Notes: generated by a model from the letters alone, not told the origin. 64,000 nucleotides of DNA from Bacteroidetes bacterium HGW-Bacteroidetes-16 (GCA_002840975.1 PHDN01000001.1:62001-126000), one strand, 5' to 3'. Positions 27,103 through 37,307 are shown, numbered from the stretch's first letter. Numbers and translations are program-made.

Positions 27103-30100
27103 TTATAAATTAGTCATTTTCCAACGTAAATGTTTGTTGATCACCTCCAACAATCTGATTCGATTAATGGGCTTGGAAATATAATCATTGCACCCGGCTT
27201 CTATCGCTTTTTCCCGATCACCGGCCAGTCCATGCGCAGTTTGGGCAATAATAACCACTTCGGAGTTGAATTCCCTGATGCGTTTGGTGACCTCATAGCC
27301 GTCCATGTCGGGCATCCTGATATCCATCATGATCAAGTTGATGTCGGGGTGATCACTGACGATTTTCAGTGCGTCCAACCCGGTTCTGGCAACAAACAAC
27401 TGCTTAGTCAACATTTCAAGTGCTATGGTCAGGAACAATTCTGAATTTTCATCATCTTCGGCAATTAAAATATTGAGTTTCTCAGACGGCTCTGCAATGA
27501 TGTCAGGCACAATTACTTCTTCAGTATTTTTTTGTGTTGCTACCTGTACACGATAGGGTATTGTAAAATAGAAAGTGGAGCCAACTCCGGGAGTGCTTTC
27601 CACCCAAATGGCGCCGCCCAGCATTTCAACGTATGCTTTTGAAAGCGATAGTCCCAGCCCGGTTCCTTCGTAAACGGCTTTGTCTTCAATATCTGCGTGA
27701 ACAAAACGATCGAATATGGCCTGTTGTCGATCGAGGGGTATGCCAATGCCTGTGTCCTTTACATAGCACTGTACATACGATTCATGAATCGTATGTACAG
27801 TGCTTTCAAGGCTACAACCCAACTCAATGCTGCCATGGTGGGTATACTTGATGGCATTGAGGATCAGGTTCGACAGAATGGCATCAATTTTTTTTCGGTC
27901 CGAACTGAATTTAACCTGGTCGGAAGGTAAATTATTTTTAACTAAGAATTGAATCCCCTTTTCATCGCACTTCGGTTTAAAAAAATGATGCAGATTATTG
28001 ATTCGATCGTTCATATTTACTTCAGAAACAAGGATATCCATTTGGCCGGCTTCAATTTTCGAGATGTCCATCAGGTCGTTGATGGTGTTCAGCATACGTT
28101 CACCGCTTTTTTCGATTATGCTGATATATTCTTGTTGTTGATCGCCGGTGAGCCCTGACTCTTTTAGTAAAGTGGAGAAACCCAGAATACCGTTCATTGG
28201 AGTTCTGATTTCATGGCTGATGTTGGCTAAAAAGGCAGATTTTAAACGATCAGATTCCTCCGCTTTTGCCAGGGCCAATTTCAAATCTTCCTCAATTTTT
28301 TTGCGGTGAATGGCCATACTCACTTGTCCTGAAATAAATTCGAGCATTTTCTGATCCGCCTCAGTAAACGCATTTTGGTTGGTGTAACTCTGAACCGCGA
28401 GTACCCCAATTACTTCATTCCCGACTTCAAGCGGCACTCCCAGCCAAATCATCAAATCGGTTCCATAGTGTCCAATATCACCCGAACTTTCTAATTCGCG
28501 TATCTTTTCTATATTGGCCAACAGCGATTTTTTCGTTTTAATCACGTAATTGGTGATGGTGTTTTTCGCAGGATGCGATTCGATATAATCATATTCATTT
28601 GCTAAAAAGGGCAACGAAATGGTATCGGTATCAGGTTCGTAAAGAGCCAGGTAAAAGTTAGAAGTGTCGATGATGGTACTCAACTCTTCCTGAATAAGTT
28701 TAATCAATTCTTCAAGGTTCTCAGAAGTGATTAATGCACTTGATATTTGGTAAATCACCTTTTGGATTTGCAGGGTTCTCTTCCGCTCGGTGATATCTTC
28801 TTTAACGGCAAGAAAATGAGTAATCAAGCCATTTTCGTTAACGATGGGGGAGATGGAGGCTTGTTCCCAGAACAATTCTCCATTTTTTTTTCGGTTATGA
28901 AATTCACCCCGCCATTCGGCGCCAGAAACAATCGTCTTCCAGAATTGCTCATATTCGTACAATGGTTTTTCGCCAGTGCTAAAGATATTCGGACTTTTAC
29001 CAATCAATTCTTTAAGCTGATAGCCTGTTAATTCTTCTACTTTGTGGTTAGCGTATTCTATAATGCCTTTTTCATCTGTAATAATGATGGAAACCGGGCT
29101 TTGTTCCAAAGCCCGCGATAATTTAAGATGCGATATTACGGCTTGTTTACGTTTGGTGATGTCGTGGAAGGTTCCAATTATTTTTTCAGGTTTACCACCA
29201 GCGTCTAATATCAACTCGGCTGAAATGGAGCAATTTATCAAAGAAGCGTCTTTGTTAATCAACTCAATTTCATAATCAATTACACGTTGGCTCTTTTTTA
29301 ATTCCTGGATCAGTTTGGCCCTGGCATCCCGATCTTTGTAATAATCATAAATGGGCTTGCCTATTAAATCTTCCCTGGTATACTGTCCATTGCTTAAGCG
29401 TTCAATTGAAGGGCTCACTTCCAGAATACTCCCATCTACATCGGTTTCATAATAAACATCCTGGATATTCTGAAAAATGCCCCGGTATTTTTTTTCACTT
29501 TCCATTAGCGATTTTTCAGTGAATTTTCTGCTTAACGAAAGTGATGCCTGGTTAGCAATTGCTTCAATCAAAACGCATTTTTTAATCTGATTTCCCCTTT
29601 TATAACCAAAACTGGCACCTCCAAAATAATGGCCTTCCCAAATAAACCCTATTGAATAGATCTCGTGGATGCCCAGGATTTTTTCAATAGCCCGGCAAAT
29701 TGTTTTTGGTACTTTTTGAATCGCTAATTCGTACAATCCCCCCGTCAGAAGATAGATTTTTTTTCTTAATTCTAAATCCATCTGCACTATAATATCCTCA
29801 ACCGGGATTTGAATTTGACTGATGTCCTTTCCAAGTAGTGACACTATTTTACCGATAAATGAACCGAGACCGTACCAAAGTTTTGGTGCAGTCGATCTGC
29901 TTTTTTCTTTGTATTCAGAAATCAACAGGTAATCGGCTCCGGATTGCTTTAATAATTGAGTGCCCAGGAAATGATAAATCTCGTCAATTGTGTTAATATT
30001 CAACAGGGTAAATGAGGTATTGGCGAGTAATGTAAGATCATCCGCTTTTTCCTGAAGGGATTTCTGATTTGTTTGCAAGGTGGTTTCGGTGTGTTTAAGC

Positions 30101-30273
30101 TCCGCATGCATTAGTTCGAGTTCCAATTGCTTTAATTTCAGTTCGCTAAAAAGACCTTGAGCCTCGGAATCAGAAATGTTCTTTGGCACTTTTATTTGAC
30201 TGATTTTCAAAAGTTTCTCTGCCTTTTGGCGAAACATGGATGCCTCGCTATCAAAGTTAGTTGTCTTTTTCAT
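27103..30273 (-). CDS. Soluble hybrid histidine kinase: GAF-like, two PAS, GAF, HisKA-HATPase, receiver
   Basis: 1056 residues without membrane helices. A leucine- and glutamine-rich coiled coil (about 20-85) is followed by a GAF-like region (about 88-245), PAS domains (about 255-375 and 380-500, ending [11 protein letters not shown] and KEDITERKR), and a GAF domain (about 505-650). HisKA has [11 protein letters not shown] (His near 684), HATPase has [16 protein letters not shown] and GTGLGLS, and the C-terminal receiver (about 925-1050) has [12 protein letters not shown] and KPINR. A 40-bp palindrome sits before DTGIGI. Its last receiver codons are nearly identical at DNA level to those of the two neighbouring kinases, pointing to duplication or gene conversion. 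The next kinase starts 16 bases downstream. Confidence 0.9.
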   Translation of the reverse strand: MKKTTNFDSEASMFRQKAEKLLKISQIKVPKNISDSEAQGLFSELKLKQLELELMHAELKHTETTLQTNQKSLQEKADDLTLLANTSFTLLNINTIDEIYHFLGTQLLKQSGADYLLISEYKEKSRSTAPKLWYGLGSFIGKIVSLLGKDISQIQIPVEDIIVQMDLELRKKIYLLTGGLYELAIQKVPKTICRAIEKILGIHEIYSIGFIWEGHYFGGASFGYKRGNQIKKCVLIEAIANQASLSLSRKFTEKSLMESEKKYRGIFQNIQDVYYETDVDGSILEVSPSIERLSNGQYTREDLIGKPIYDYYKDRDARAKLIQELKKSQRVIDYEIELINKDASLINCSISAELILDAGGKPEKIIGTFHDITKRKQAVISHLKLSRALEQSPVSIIITDEKGIIEYANHKVEELTGYQLKELIGKSPNIFSTGEKPLYEYEQFWKTIVSGAEWRGEFHNRKKNGELFWEQASISPIVNENGLITHFLAVKEDITERKRTLQIQKVIYQISSALITSENLEELIKLIQEELSTIIDTSNFYLALYEPDTDTISLPFLANEYDYIESHPAKNTITNYVIKTKKSLLANIEKIRELESSGDIGHYGTDLMIWLGVPLEVGNEVIGVLAVQSYTNQNAFTEADQKMLEFISGQVSMAIHRKKIEEDLKLALAKAEESDRLKSAFLANISHEIRTPMNGILGFSTLLKESGLTGDQQQEYISIIEKSGERMLNTINDLMDISKIEAGQMDILVSEVNMNDRINNLHHFFKPKCDEKGIQFLVKNNLPSDQVKFSSDRKKIDAILSNLILNAIKYTHHGSIELGCSLESTVHTIHESYVQCYVKDTGIGIPLDRQQAIFDRFVHADIEDKAVYEGTGLGLSLSKAYVEMLGGAIWVESTPGVGSTFYFTIPYRVQVATQKNTEEVIVPDIIAEPSEKLNILIAEDDENSELFLTIALEMLTKQLFVARTGLDALKIVSDHPDINLIMMDIRMPDMDGYEVTKRIREFNSEVVIIAQTAHGLAGDREKAIEAGCNDYISKPINRIRLLEVINKHLRWKMTNL
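27765..27804. repeat. Perfect 40-bp palindrome inside the HATPase coding region (copy 3)
   Basis: Arm AGCACTGTACATACGATTCA (20 bases) abuts its exact reverse complement. The coding-strand centre is CAT GAA. It encodes [13 protein letters not shown] (about residues 824-836) directly before YVKDTGIG. It is the longest of the four palindromes and, like copy 2, continues the pairing outward past the shared TGTA/TACA ends. Confidence 0.95.
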
Positions 30274-30482
30274 GGATCGAATCTATTATCTTCCTCTTCT
30301 CCGCCAGGTGCTTTAATCACATCCAATTGCTTCGATAAGCTGCGATAATCGAAGACCTATGTAACTAAACTCCACAAATATAATGATTAAATTGAACCTG
30401 ACAATCAGAAAAAGAGTAACACATTGGCAGCGTGTTTTTTATCTTTGGTGGTCAAACCGTAGTGATCTGGAAGCCATACAGG
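30274..30482. other. Gap between kinase genes without a recognised gene
   Basis: Together with the decayed kinase tail (30483-30617) this forms a 344-base stretch without an intact gene. The 209 bases here contain the upstream region of the soluble hybrid kinase (start 30273). I see no convincing promoter, hairpin or further kinase remnant. Confidence 0.5.
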
Positions 30483-31040
30483 TTATTTTGGGTTCAGAGG
30501 AAGAGTAAAATAGAATGTACAGACTCATTTCTCTGCTGTGCGATGGTTAACTGGATGATCAATGCCTGCCGGATTGTATTCGAACTTAAACCGTCCATGG
30601 TTTTTTCGGACAACTACTTACTTAACATTTAACTGTGACAGGTTATCAAGCAGTTCAAGCGCCCGAAGGGAAAATTGAAGTACCAATTCAGCATTTTTCT
30701 CCATGCCCTCAAAATCTTTTTCCCTGGCTTGCTTAACGAGCAGTTCGCCATAGCCAACAATAGAGTTCAAGGGACTTTTCATGTCGTGGGTGAGGATGGA
30801 GAGGAGCTTATCCCTTTCGGCGTTGAACTTTTCTATTTGCTCATTTGCAAGCATCAGTTCTTCGTTCTGTAACTGAAGCTCTATCTGATGCACCTGTAGC
30901 TCATGGATTAATTTCAAAGCATCAGCCTCAGGCATCCAAGATCGCAATGCATTCTTGGTAGAGGAGAGTTTTTTTACAATTTCTTCGGCTTTTTTACGAA
31001 TTTTTGGTAGATCGTTTGGTGGGTTATTGAGCGGTTTCAT
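30483..31040 (-). pseudogene. Decayed histidine kinase: intact HisKA fragment plus in-frame remnant of the ATPase end
   Basis: An open frame of 140 residues (31040 to 30618) has a coiled-coil N-terminus with IHELQVHQIELQLQNEEL and a HisKA helix with THDMKSPLNSIVGYGELL, then stops after DNLSQLNVK. No HATPase follows. Reading on in the same frame past the stop gives GRFKFEYNP and, after one more in-frame TGA, CTFYFTLPLNPK before the stop at 30483. FYFTLPL is what ends a HATPase domain in this family. The gene therefore looks like a kinase that lost most of its ATPase domain by internal deletion plus nonsense changes. The 140-residue part could still be made as a dimerisation/phosphotransfer-only protein. 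Confidence 0.65.
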
Positions 31041-31185
31041 CTCGCAACGATTTTAAAACTACAATTTATCGGAACATGCTTTAATTACATGTTATTCCAT
31101 TAGCATGACCATGTTTCCGGATTTGGGATTATTTTAAGCAGGACAAAGATAGTGAATAATCGATGTTTTTCAACTAAAAATGCAG

Positions 31186-33933
31186 CTAATTTTTAAAATG
31201 ATTTTTAATCATGTTGATTAAGTGGTCCCGATTAATTGGTTTGGCAATATAATCATTACACCCTGCGGCTATTGCTTTTTCACCATCACCCACCAATGCG
31301 TAAGCGGTTTGGGCAATGATAATGATTTCCTTATTGAATTGCCTGATTTGTCTGGCAGCCTCATATCCGTCCATTTCCGGCATTTTGATGTCCATCATCA
31401 CCAAGTCGATATCAGGATGATGTTGGCATGCTTTCACGGCTTCAGTTCCCGTTCTGGCTATGATCATTTCCTTACTCATGCTTTTTAACACAAGCGTTAT
31501 AAATACTTCTGATGTAGGATCGTCCTCGGCAATCAGGATTTTCAGTTTTTTAAGCTTAACAGGAGGAAATCCGGTAACCTGCAACTTCCTGTTGTTTATT
31601 TTCTCCGGTGCTTCAACCAGAAAAGGAATTGTAAAGAAAAAGGTGGATCCCACGTTTTCCTGGCTCTCGACCCATAATTTCCCTCCCAACAATTCTACAT
31701 AGGCTTTTGAAATGGATAAACCCAATCCTGCACCTTCATAATTGCGATCCAGCGATTCGCTGCCTTGTCTGAAACGTTCAAAAACAATTGTCTGCTTGTC
31801 ACGATGAATTCCCGTTCCTGTATCTTTTACATAAAACTGTATCGATGATTCATGAATCATCGATGCAGATACCATTTTACATCCCAATTCTATTGTACCC
31901 TGGGTGGTAAACTTGATGGCATTTTTTACCAGGTTGGTTAAAATGGCATATATTTTTTCACGGTCGGTTTGTATGATCGCTTCCGCGTCACTTAAATTAT
32001 TTTTTAACAACAGACTAACACCTTTTTTTTCCGTTTCGAGACGGAAAAAGGTGTAAATATATTTCATCTGTTCGTTCACATTGGTTGCCGATATATTCAC
32101 TTCCATAAGTCCTGATTCTACTTTTGAAATGCTTATGATATCGTTGATTATATTGAGCATCCGGTGACCGCTTTTTTCAATAATTTCAATATACTCCTGT
32201 TGTTCTTCACCGGTGAGCCTGGGTTCTTTTAGCAACTCTGCAAATCCCAGGATACCATTCATCGGAGTTCTGATTTCATGGCTCATATTGGCAAGAAAGG
32301 CAGATTTAAGCCGGTCGCTTTCGATGGCTTTTTCTTTGGCGAGTTTTAAGTCTTGATTACTTCTGACACGTTCGATAAACAAACCAATGCTACTGGCTAC
32401 AATTTCAAGTGTCAATAAGTCGTCAGAAGAATAGGCTTCTTTATTTTTGTAGTCCTGAACGACAATAACGCCGATCACTTCATTGGTCGAAGAATCGATG
32501 AGTGGAGCGCCTACCCAAACCGGGGAATATTCTCCAATCAACTTAAAACCAGATTCTGTAAAGAGTTGTTTTTCGGTTTCTTCAGTAATCAGTCTGCCTT
32601 TTCCAGTTTTTCGAACGAAATCGGTTAAAGTACCTTCTAATGAAAGCATTTGGTCGCTCTCGAAGTGATCGAATTCATCCACGAAATAGGGGAAGGTGTA
32701 AAGATTGCTGACTTTATCGTATAAGGCAATATAAAAATTTTCGGCACTGATGAGTTGGCTGAATAGCACATGAATCTTTGCTAAATACTCTTTCAACCCG
32801 ATGTCGTGGAACGAGATTCTTGTTATTTCGAACAGAATACGTTGGATAGCCTCGCGTTTTCTGCGTTCTGTTACATTCTTTATGACCACCATCTCGGAGT
32901 GTTTGCCCAGAAAATCAATGAACGCAACGGTAATTTCGACAGGAATAAACTTTCCCGATTTTAAGCGGACAACCATTTCATACTTTGTTGGCACCTCCTT
33001 ATCACTTTTCCTGTTCTGATAATAAGATTTCACCTTTTCAGCATCGTTAGGCGCAATAAAATCAGTAAAAGGCTTACCGACAATTTCTTCTGTGGTGTAC
33101 CCCGACAGTTTTTTCAATTCGCTGTTAACAAATCGAATAAGGCCGTCTTGAATGATAAAAATACTGTCCTTGGAGGCTTCAACCAGTGTTCTGTATTTTA
33201 ATTCATTTTCTCTTAATTGCTCCTCGGATTTCTTTTGCTCAGAAACATCTCTCACTGTAGCCTGAAGGAAGGACCTATTGGCCAGATCGACACGTGTAAG
33301 TAGTACCGTTGCATAAAAGGGTTCTCCGTTTTTTCTTTGGTGCACCCATTCAAAGTAATGAGAACCGTGATTCATGGCCATTTGAATCATCTCTTTGGCT
33401 TTCTCAATAGAAACACTTCCGTCAGGTTGTTTTTTTGGAGAAATTTCCCAGGGTTTTAGGGAGAGAAAATCTCTTAGGTTCTTCACCTTAAAGAGTTCAA
33501 AAATAGCCAGATTGCCCGATGTAAATTTCCAGCTGGGTGGTTCCAGGGTCATGATGGCATCCTTGGATGAATTGAATAATTTCCGGTATAGCTCCTCACT
33601 TTCAATGATGGCTTGCCTTGCTTTTTCCAGTTCATTATTCGGCTCTTCCCAAAAGGAGACGATCAAATAATTCTGGCGGTTTTCAGTTAACGACTGCACC
33701 ACCAGATGAACACTCAGTGTTTTTCGGTCATTGAGTCTGAAATCAATATTGCTATATTCACCAGTCTTTAGAAATTTGGTTTTTAAAAAGTTGGTTATTT
33801 TTATTCCTGATAAGCTTCCATCTTCTAATCCGGTAAGATCAGCTGCCTTATCATTAAGTTGTATGATTTCACTGGATTTTTTCGAAATCAAAAACGAAGG
33901 GACTGGAAAATATTTTAATACAGGTGCTTCCAT
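31186..33933 (-). CDS. Soluble hybrid histidine kinase: PAS domains, GAF, HisKA-HATPase, receiver
   Basis: 915 residues without membrane helices. Three PAS-like regions (about 1-100, weakest; 115-235 ending VRDVSEQKKSEEQ; 240-360 ending IKNVTERRKRE) are followed by a GAF domain (about 365-515). HisKA has [10 protein letters not shown] (His near 549), HATPase has [16 protein letters not shown] and GAGLGLS, and the C-terminal receiver (about 790-912) has MMDIKMPEMDGY and KPINR. A 32-bp near-perfect palindrome encodes the insertion before DTGTG. This is the most upstream kinase of the block; a decayed kinase lies 145 bases downstream. The signal sensed is not deducible. Confidence 0.9.
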   Translation of the reverse strand: MEAPVLKYFPVPSFLISKKSSEIIQLNDKAADLTGLEDGSLSGIKITNFLKTKFLKTGEYSNIDFRLNDRKTLSVHLVVQSLTENRQNYLIVSFWEEPNNELEKARQAIIESEELYRKLFNSSKDAIMTLEPPSWKFTSGNLAIFELFKVKNLRDFLSLKPWEISPKKQPDGSVSIEKAKEMIQMAMNHGSHYFEWVHQRKNGEPFYATVLLTRVDLANRSFLQATVRDVSEQKKSEEQLRENELKYRTLVEASKDSIFIIQDGLIRFVNSELKKLSGYTTEEIVGKPFTDFIAPNDAEKVKSYYQNRKSDKEVPTKYEMVVRLKSGKFIPVEITVAFIDFLGKHSEMVVIKNVTERRKREAIQRILFEITRISFHDIGLKEYLAKIHVLFSQLISAENFYIALYDKVSNLYTFPYFVDEFDHFESDQMLSLEGTLTDFVRKTGKGRLITEETEKQLFTESGFKLIGEYSPVWVGAPLIDSSTNEVIGVIVVQDYKNKEAYSSDDLLTLEIVASSIGLFIERVRSNQDLKLAKEKAIESDRLKSAFLANMSHEIRTPMNGILGFAELLKEPRLTGEEQQEYIEIIEKSGHRMLNIINDIISISKVESGLMEVNISATNVNEQMKYIYTFFRLETEKKGVSLLLKNNLSDAEAIIQTDREKIYAILTNLVKNAIKFTTQGTIELGCKMVSASMIHESSIQFYVKDTGTGIHRDKQTIVFERFRQGSESLDRNYEGAGLGLSISKAYVELLGGKLWVESQENVGSTFFFTIPFLVEAPEKINNRKLQVTGFPPVKLKKLKILIAEDDPTSEVFITLVLKSMSKEMIIARTGTEAVKACQHHPDIDLVMMDIKMPEMDGYEAARQIRQFNKEIIIIAQTAYALVGDGEKAIAAGCNDYIAKPINRDHLINMIKNHFKN
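31837..31868. repeat. 32-bp palindrome with one mismatch inside the HATPase coding region (copy 4)
   Basis: Arm CTGTATCGATGATTCA is followed by its reverse complement with a single non-complementary pair (T at 31840 opposite G at 31865). The coding-strand centre is CAT GAA, encoding SASMIHESSIQ (about residues 689-699) before FYVKDTGTG. The inner part matches copy 1 closely, the outer part differs. Confidence 0.93.
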
Positions 33934-34012
33934 AATAGAAATTCAGTGCCAACAAAGGTAACCTTTTACTATTGGAATGAATGGTAAAATACAATGTTAA
34001 TCTGATCAGGAC

Positions 34013-35866
34013 TTAAAGTACCATGCATTTTTGGCGCTCCATGCCGGTGTTTAAAGGAATGATATACTGTTTTATAACCTCTCTTTTGATCTTCAACAGG
34101 TGCAGAGCCTTGTTATGAAGATCTAAATCGTGAAGAATATTTGATTTGGTGTCTTCAAATTTGTACTTTAAATCAGCAAATAGCTGGTTGTAATAGTTGA
34201 TTCCATCCTGAAGATTTTGTTCAAAAGCAGCGAAATACTGTTCTTGTTTTTTAGTCATCGAGACCTTGGCTTCTTCCAATTTATTTTTAAGGTAATCAAG
34301 GTACAGGTCTAGTTCTTTCATAAACATGTTGGGACGATCGGTGCGCGATATCACGTTTGCTCTTCCATAAATATGGTCTGTCATCTCTTTAAGGCTCATG
34401 ATTTTGGAAAAATAGGCCATGTTTGGACCCGGGCAAACAGAAACCCCAACTCCTTCCACTTTGGTGTCCAAATGATTAACCAACAAAGCTGAAGTTCCCA
34501 GCCCGACACAAATACATGATTTTTCCACGATGCGGTTAAACTTTTCCCTATATTGCTCGGGAGGGAGGGCTTCCTCTTCAAGGTCTTTTATTTTCGCACG
34601 TTGGTATTGACGGGATGCGGTACAGATACTTTTTTCGGTGTACTCATTGTTGAGAGCCACATATTTTTTAGGACAAATACTACCAGGTTTCCCATTCTTC
34701 ACCAATGTCAGCTTTTCTATGTCTTTGGTATTGCCTCGCAGGCTATTAAAAGGAACGCCTAAGGGGGAAATATTACTTAAGTAAAGATCACATTCCTGTG
34801 CATCGATCAATTTGCTGATGGTAGCATCATCAACGGAGGTTACCTCAGGAACAAGTAAAAAGGGAGTTCCCCAACCTACTGAATCCACCTCATAATGATT
34901 CATTAAAAATTGATGCTCTTCGGCAGTACCAACACCTCCCTGGGCGGTAATTTTTATTGGCAATACAGCCGCAGGTATGGGTCTGTTCTTGCTTGCCAAC
35001 GCCTGCACCAAAATATCAAAGTTATTTTGTGTTAATTCTTTTCTATGCTCTTTAAATTCAGCCAAAATAGGTCCCATCAAGAAACCATCGGTTGCAAAAG
35101 CATGTCCGCCACAGTTTAAACCTGATTCAATCCTGAACTCAGAGACCCAGATGCCTTTCTTAGCCAGGAACTTACCCTGAATCAAAGCCGACCGGTAATC
35201 GCTCACCTTTAATACAATCTTCTTTTTTATTGTTCCGTTTGTATCGGGATAAAAATCTTCGAATTTCTCCAGGTAACTGTACAACCTGGGGTTCATTCCC
35301 GCCGACAGCACAATGGAAGAGCTCAGATCGCTATTGGCAAAACCCCTGAGGGCGGCATGAGCATCATTATATTCAATGGGTAATTTCTCACCTTTTACAT
35401 AATTGTCCTTGTCAATTTTGGTCATGATATTCACGTCAATACTTCCCCTGGAAAGGTTGTCGTTGAGCCAGGTTTTGATCTCACCTAAATTGAAATATTT
35501 TTCTGTTAAGCTTTTAAATTCTTGCTTTAAAGTCGAAGTATCGGGCAACATATTGAAGAATTCCTTTATTTCGTTTCCTTTCCCGATAGCGGAATTTTTC
35601 AATTCTTCAAACTTCTTTTCTGCCTGATCGTTAATCAAATTGAGATAAGAGGTAATTCTTTTGGCTCTGAAATCATCTATTTTCTCAGTTATTTCCTGAT
35701 AGGGGATTTCAAATTTTTCACAGTACATTTTTCTCAATTTCTCAAGAAGCATATCATCAACCAGGGAAATAACAGAGTCGATTCCGTATTGAGAAACCTT
35801 CAACGGGGTGTCAATAGTAAACCCAATTCCCATAACCGGTATGTGAAACGAATGTGCTTTTGTCAT
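34013..35866 (-). CDS. Conserved protein, possible FMN-dependent TIM barrel (nitronate monooxygenase/PfaD-like), C-terminal helical region
   Basis: 617 residues, no signal peptide. The N-terminus VMGIGFTIDTPLKVSQYGIDSV resembles barrel enzymes that start at strand 1. SAGMNPRL, ESGLNCGGHAFATDG and ITAQGGVGTAEEHQFL followed by DSVGWGTPFLLVPE are compatible with the phosphate-binding end of an FMN barrel of the nitronate monooxygenase type. Several cysteines (ESGLNCGG, SICPKK, SCICVG, VCPGPN) could bind metal or a cluster, which the family I compare with does not require. Residues from about 515 are long charged helices. Neighbours give no clue. I do not recognise a named family with confidence. 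Confidence 0.4.
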   Translation of the reverse strand: MTKAHSFHIPVMGIGFTIDTPLKVSQYGIDSVISLVDDMLLEKLRKMYCEKFEIPYQEITEKIDDFRAKRITSYLNLINDQAEKKFEELKNSAIGKGNEIKEFFNMLPDTSTLKQEFKSLTEKYFNLGEIKTWLNDNLSRGSIDVNIMTKIDKDNYVKGEKLPIEYNDAHAALRGFANSDLSSSIVLSAGMNPRLYSYLEKFEDFYPDTNGTIKKKIVLKVSDYRSALIQGKFLAKKGIWVSEFRIESGLNCGGHAFATDGFLMGPILAEFKEHRKELTQNNFDILVQALASKNRPIPAAVLPIKITAQGGVGTAEEHQFLMNHYEVDSVGWGTPFLLVPEVTSVDDATISKLIDAQECDLYLSNISPLGVPFNSLRGNTKDIEKLTLVKNGKPGSICPKKYVALNNEYTEKSICTASRQYQRAKIKDLEEEALPPEQYREKFNRIVEKSCICVGLGTSALLVNHLDTKVEGVGVSVCPGPNMAYFSKIMSLKEMTDHIYGRANVISRTDRPNMFMKELDLYLDYLKNKLEEAKVSMTKKQEQYFAAFEQNLQDGINYYNQLFADLKYKFEDTKSNILHDLDLHNKALHLLKIKREVIKQYIIPLNTGMERQKCMVL

Positions 35867-35972
35867 ATTATCAACTGTTTATATCGGAAAATGAGTGACT
35901 TTACGATCCTTTCCAATAAGGGTACAAAGATACAACACTTTAAGCCTCAAATTCTGATTGTGAAAAAAGAAT

Positions 35973-37307
35973 TTAGGTAGCCTTCCTGAGTTTCCTCATC
36001 AAAATAACCTTACCATCTTCATAATAATTTAAAGCGATCCAAATGGCCATGCCACCAAAAATAACATACAAAGGCACGATTAAATAAAACCAATTATTAA
36101 CTCTTAAGGTGGTAAGCAACAGCACTCCTGCCATTGATACAAGAACGCTGACCGGGGAAGTGCTTCCTTTCATTTGAAAAGTAGCGTTTATTTGCCGGGG
36201 GGTAAAAATCGACCAGACAAATGACATGGCGATTAAAAAAAAGGCGGATGTGAAATAAAATGTTAGAATAAAACCAGCCTCGCCCCAGGAAATATAGAGC
36301 AATGGCAGTGAAATGCACAGGTCGACCATTAAAGCAAGGGACAACAACCTGAAGTGCTGCCAGAGCAATTGTTTAGCATCGCCCGTACGAACTTCCATAT
36401 TCATCCAAATGGCTTTCCAGAAACCCCAGGTGTTGTTATAAACGTAGGTAAAGATGATCATCGGGGAAGCAACAATCCAATAGAATAACTCCCCATTCAT
36501 CAGGTGTTCGGCCTTTGTTTTCATTAAGAATAAATCGATTCCAAAAAAAATGATTTTCAATACCATTGCCACAAGAAGTGGTATCCGAACCTTGGGATTG
36601 TTTGTGATGAGTTTTAAATACACCCGGCTGCTTTTTCTATTATCTCCGGCAGTTTCGCGTCTTTTTGGTTCAAACTGATTGATATCGATAACATAACCTG
36701 ATGCAAGCAACAACGCGACAATTAAAATTCCTGGCCAACTTCCAAAATCAACCAGGGTGAATGATAGAAAATACAGCCAGATTACCAGGATTGCAACCGC
36801 GGCAAGCACCAAAAAAGCTTTTTTCTTTAACCTAAAATCAATAAAATATTGTATCAGCCGCCTGAAAAGGTGCGAAGATACCAGCACAAGCAATCCTGAC
36901 ACAAGGAAGACTATGTTGTATTCTCCGAGAAACACTGAGCCACTCACCAAAAACAACACTAAATAAAAGAAATATGCTGTAAAAAAACCATTGATAACAG
37001 AAAAAAGGTAACCATGCCACCTGGATAGAGGATAGGAGAGCGGAAATAAAGCCTGTTGTGGTTTATAAGTTGGAAAAATCATCCTCAGGAGGGTGATGAT
37101 AAAAATAAACAACAAGATGTAGTTAAACAACAGGTTAATGGTCAATTCGCCTACATCGCCCATCAATACCTGTTGTGAAAAGAGCCCAAATAACCAACCA
37201 TAGAGTACGGCGGTTAACGTTAGCATTAAAAACAGAAACAATTTCAATGGATTCTTTAAATCCAGGATACTTGATTTAACCTTTAGAAACAGAAAATATC
37301 CCATCAT
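35973..37307 (-). CDS. ABC-2-like transporter permease
   Basis: 444 residues, about ten to twelve hydrophobic helices with short connecting loops. The start overlaps the stop of the upstream ATPase gene by 4 bases (ATG within ATGATGA), so the two are translationally coupled and almost certainly form one transporter. I see no large periplasmic domain and no lipoprotein-export (MacB/LolC-type) features. The closest description is an ABC-2-like permease of the Bacteroidota type. Export of a small hydrophobic molecule or a role in envelope homeostasis is possible; the substrate is unknown. Confidence 0.7.
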   Translation of the reverse strand: MMGYFLFLKVKSSILDLKNPLKLFLFLMLTLTAVLYGWLFGLFSQQVLMGDVGELTINLLFNYILLFIFIITLLRMIFPTYKPQQALFPLSYPLSRWHGYLFSVINGFFTAYFFYLVLFLVSGSVFLGEYNIVFLVSGLLVLVSSHLFRRLIQYFIDFRLKKKAFLVLAAVAILVIWLYFLSFTLVDFGSWPGILIVALLLASGYVIDINQFEPKRRETAGDNRKSSRVYLKLITNNPKVRIPLLVAMVLKIIFFGIDLFLMKTKAEHLMNGELFYWIVASPMIIFTYVYNNTWGFWKAIWMNMEVRTGDAKQLLWQHFRLLSLALMVDLCISLPLLYISWGEAGFILTFYFTSAFFLIAMSFVWSIFTPRQINATFQMKGSTSPVSVLVSMAGVLLLTTLRVNNWFYLIVPLYVIFGGMAIWIALNYYEDGKVILMRKLRKAT

